DNA of 64,000 nucleotides from Patiria pectinifera (lineage: Eukaryota; Echinodermata; Asteroidea; Valvatida; Asterinidae). Each line of letters begins with the position of its first letter. Within the stretch, counting starts at the first letter, position 1. Location of the stretch: NCBI GenBank assembly GCA_029964075.1, contig CM057144.1:6161281-6225280 (forward strand), read 5' to 3'. The position numbers were made by a program, and so were the translations under genes. The notes beneath the pieces were generated by a model. The model was given only the letters and a program-made list of their open reading frames with translations, was not told where the DNA came from and did no database searches. Shown piece by piece: positions 63,800 through 64,000 of this stretch.

Positions 63800-64000
63800 G
63801 TATTTATTGACATTGTATTAACTTTGTGTGTGTCTCAGGATGATCTGTTGGAACTTCTGCCTTCCATGACTTAGTATTAAACAAGCATAGTAATCGTTGT
63901 GGTTAATTTCCTAATAGTCACCATGAAAATCGTAGTGGTCATTACTGGTTTCAATTGATTGCCAAATCCATTATCATTATTTTTATTATCATAAACAAGT

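Overview
The window is animal nuclear DNA. Coding sequence is cut into short exons with GT-AG introns, AT-rich introns of 0.2-4 kb, tRNA-derived SINEs, a LINE and many small inverted-repeat transposons. The repeat styles (terminal repeats starting CAAGGGCGGATCC, GGGGCCGTATTCACAAAA, GGGCCCAATATTTCA; a 145-bp GTCAGCGCGATAACTTGAG tandem) and the protein families point to a marine invertebrate. An echinoderm or another invertebrate deuterostome is my best guess, but the species cannot be fixed from sequence alone.

Left edge (1-4651): a single-exon minus-strand gene (1233-1970) for a secreted C-type lectin with a C-terminal PAN/apple-like domain. The rest is non-coding and holds one MITE-like repeat.

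Main content (4652-63799, plus strand): one very large gene, open at both ends of what I can see. I traced 47 consecutive exons; every splice phase joins correctly and together they encode about 2,657 residues. The first 29 exons encode nine tandem copies of a cysteine-rich module of about 180-190 residues that I cannot match to any named domain. Each module is called here A-a-B-C-D. A carries six Cys including a CLG..CC signature and a DPC motif; a is a short linker; B carries LC.DG.C and a P.CN motif ahead of an LPG turn; C is an amphipathic helical stretch; D carries a single Cys. Every module boundary is a phase-1 intron. Module 9 is cut short and ends in RRKRR. A Cys-free linker (exons 30-31) follows and ends in a second RRKRR. 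After that come a beta-rich region (exons 32-39), a PAN/apple-like exon (40) and repeated beta-sandwich-like segments with W..F.D.ESGI and D.SPP motifs (exons 39, 41-47). The protein looks secreted or extracellular, N-glycosylated and proprotein-convertase processed. No signal peptide, start codon, stop codon or membrane segment was found in the window.

The introns are a transposon record: a 935-bp MULE-like foldback element with a 9-bp target duplication, a TTAA-flanked piggyBac-like MITE nested in another MITE, four copies of a hAT-like MITE (three with intact 8-bp duplications), other TIR elements, SINE copies, a 5'-truncated LINE, minisatellites and a 145-bp satellite carried inside an element. 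Three introns also hold broken copies of the gene's own exons: an array of decoy splice acceptors before exon 14, a pseudo-exon before exon 21, and an array of decoy splice donors after exon 43.
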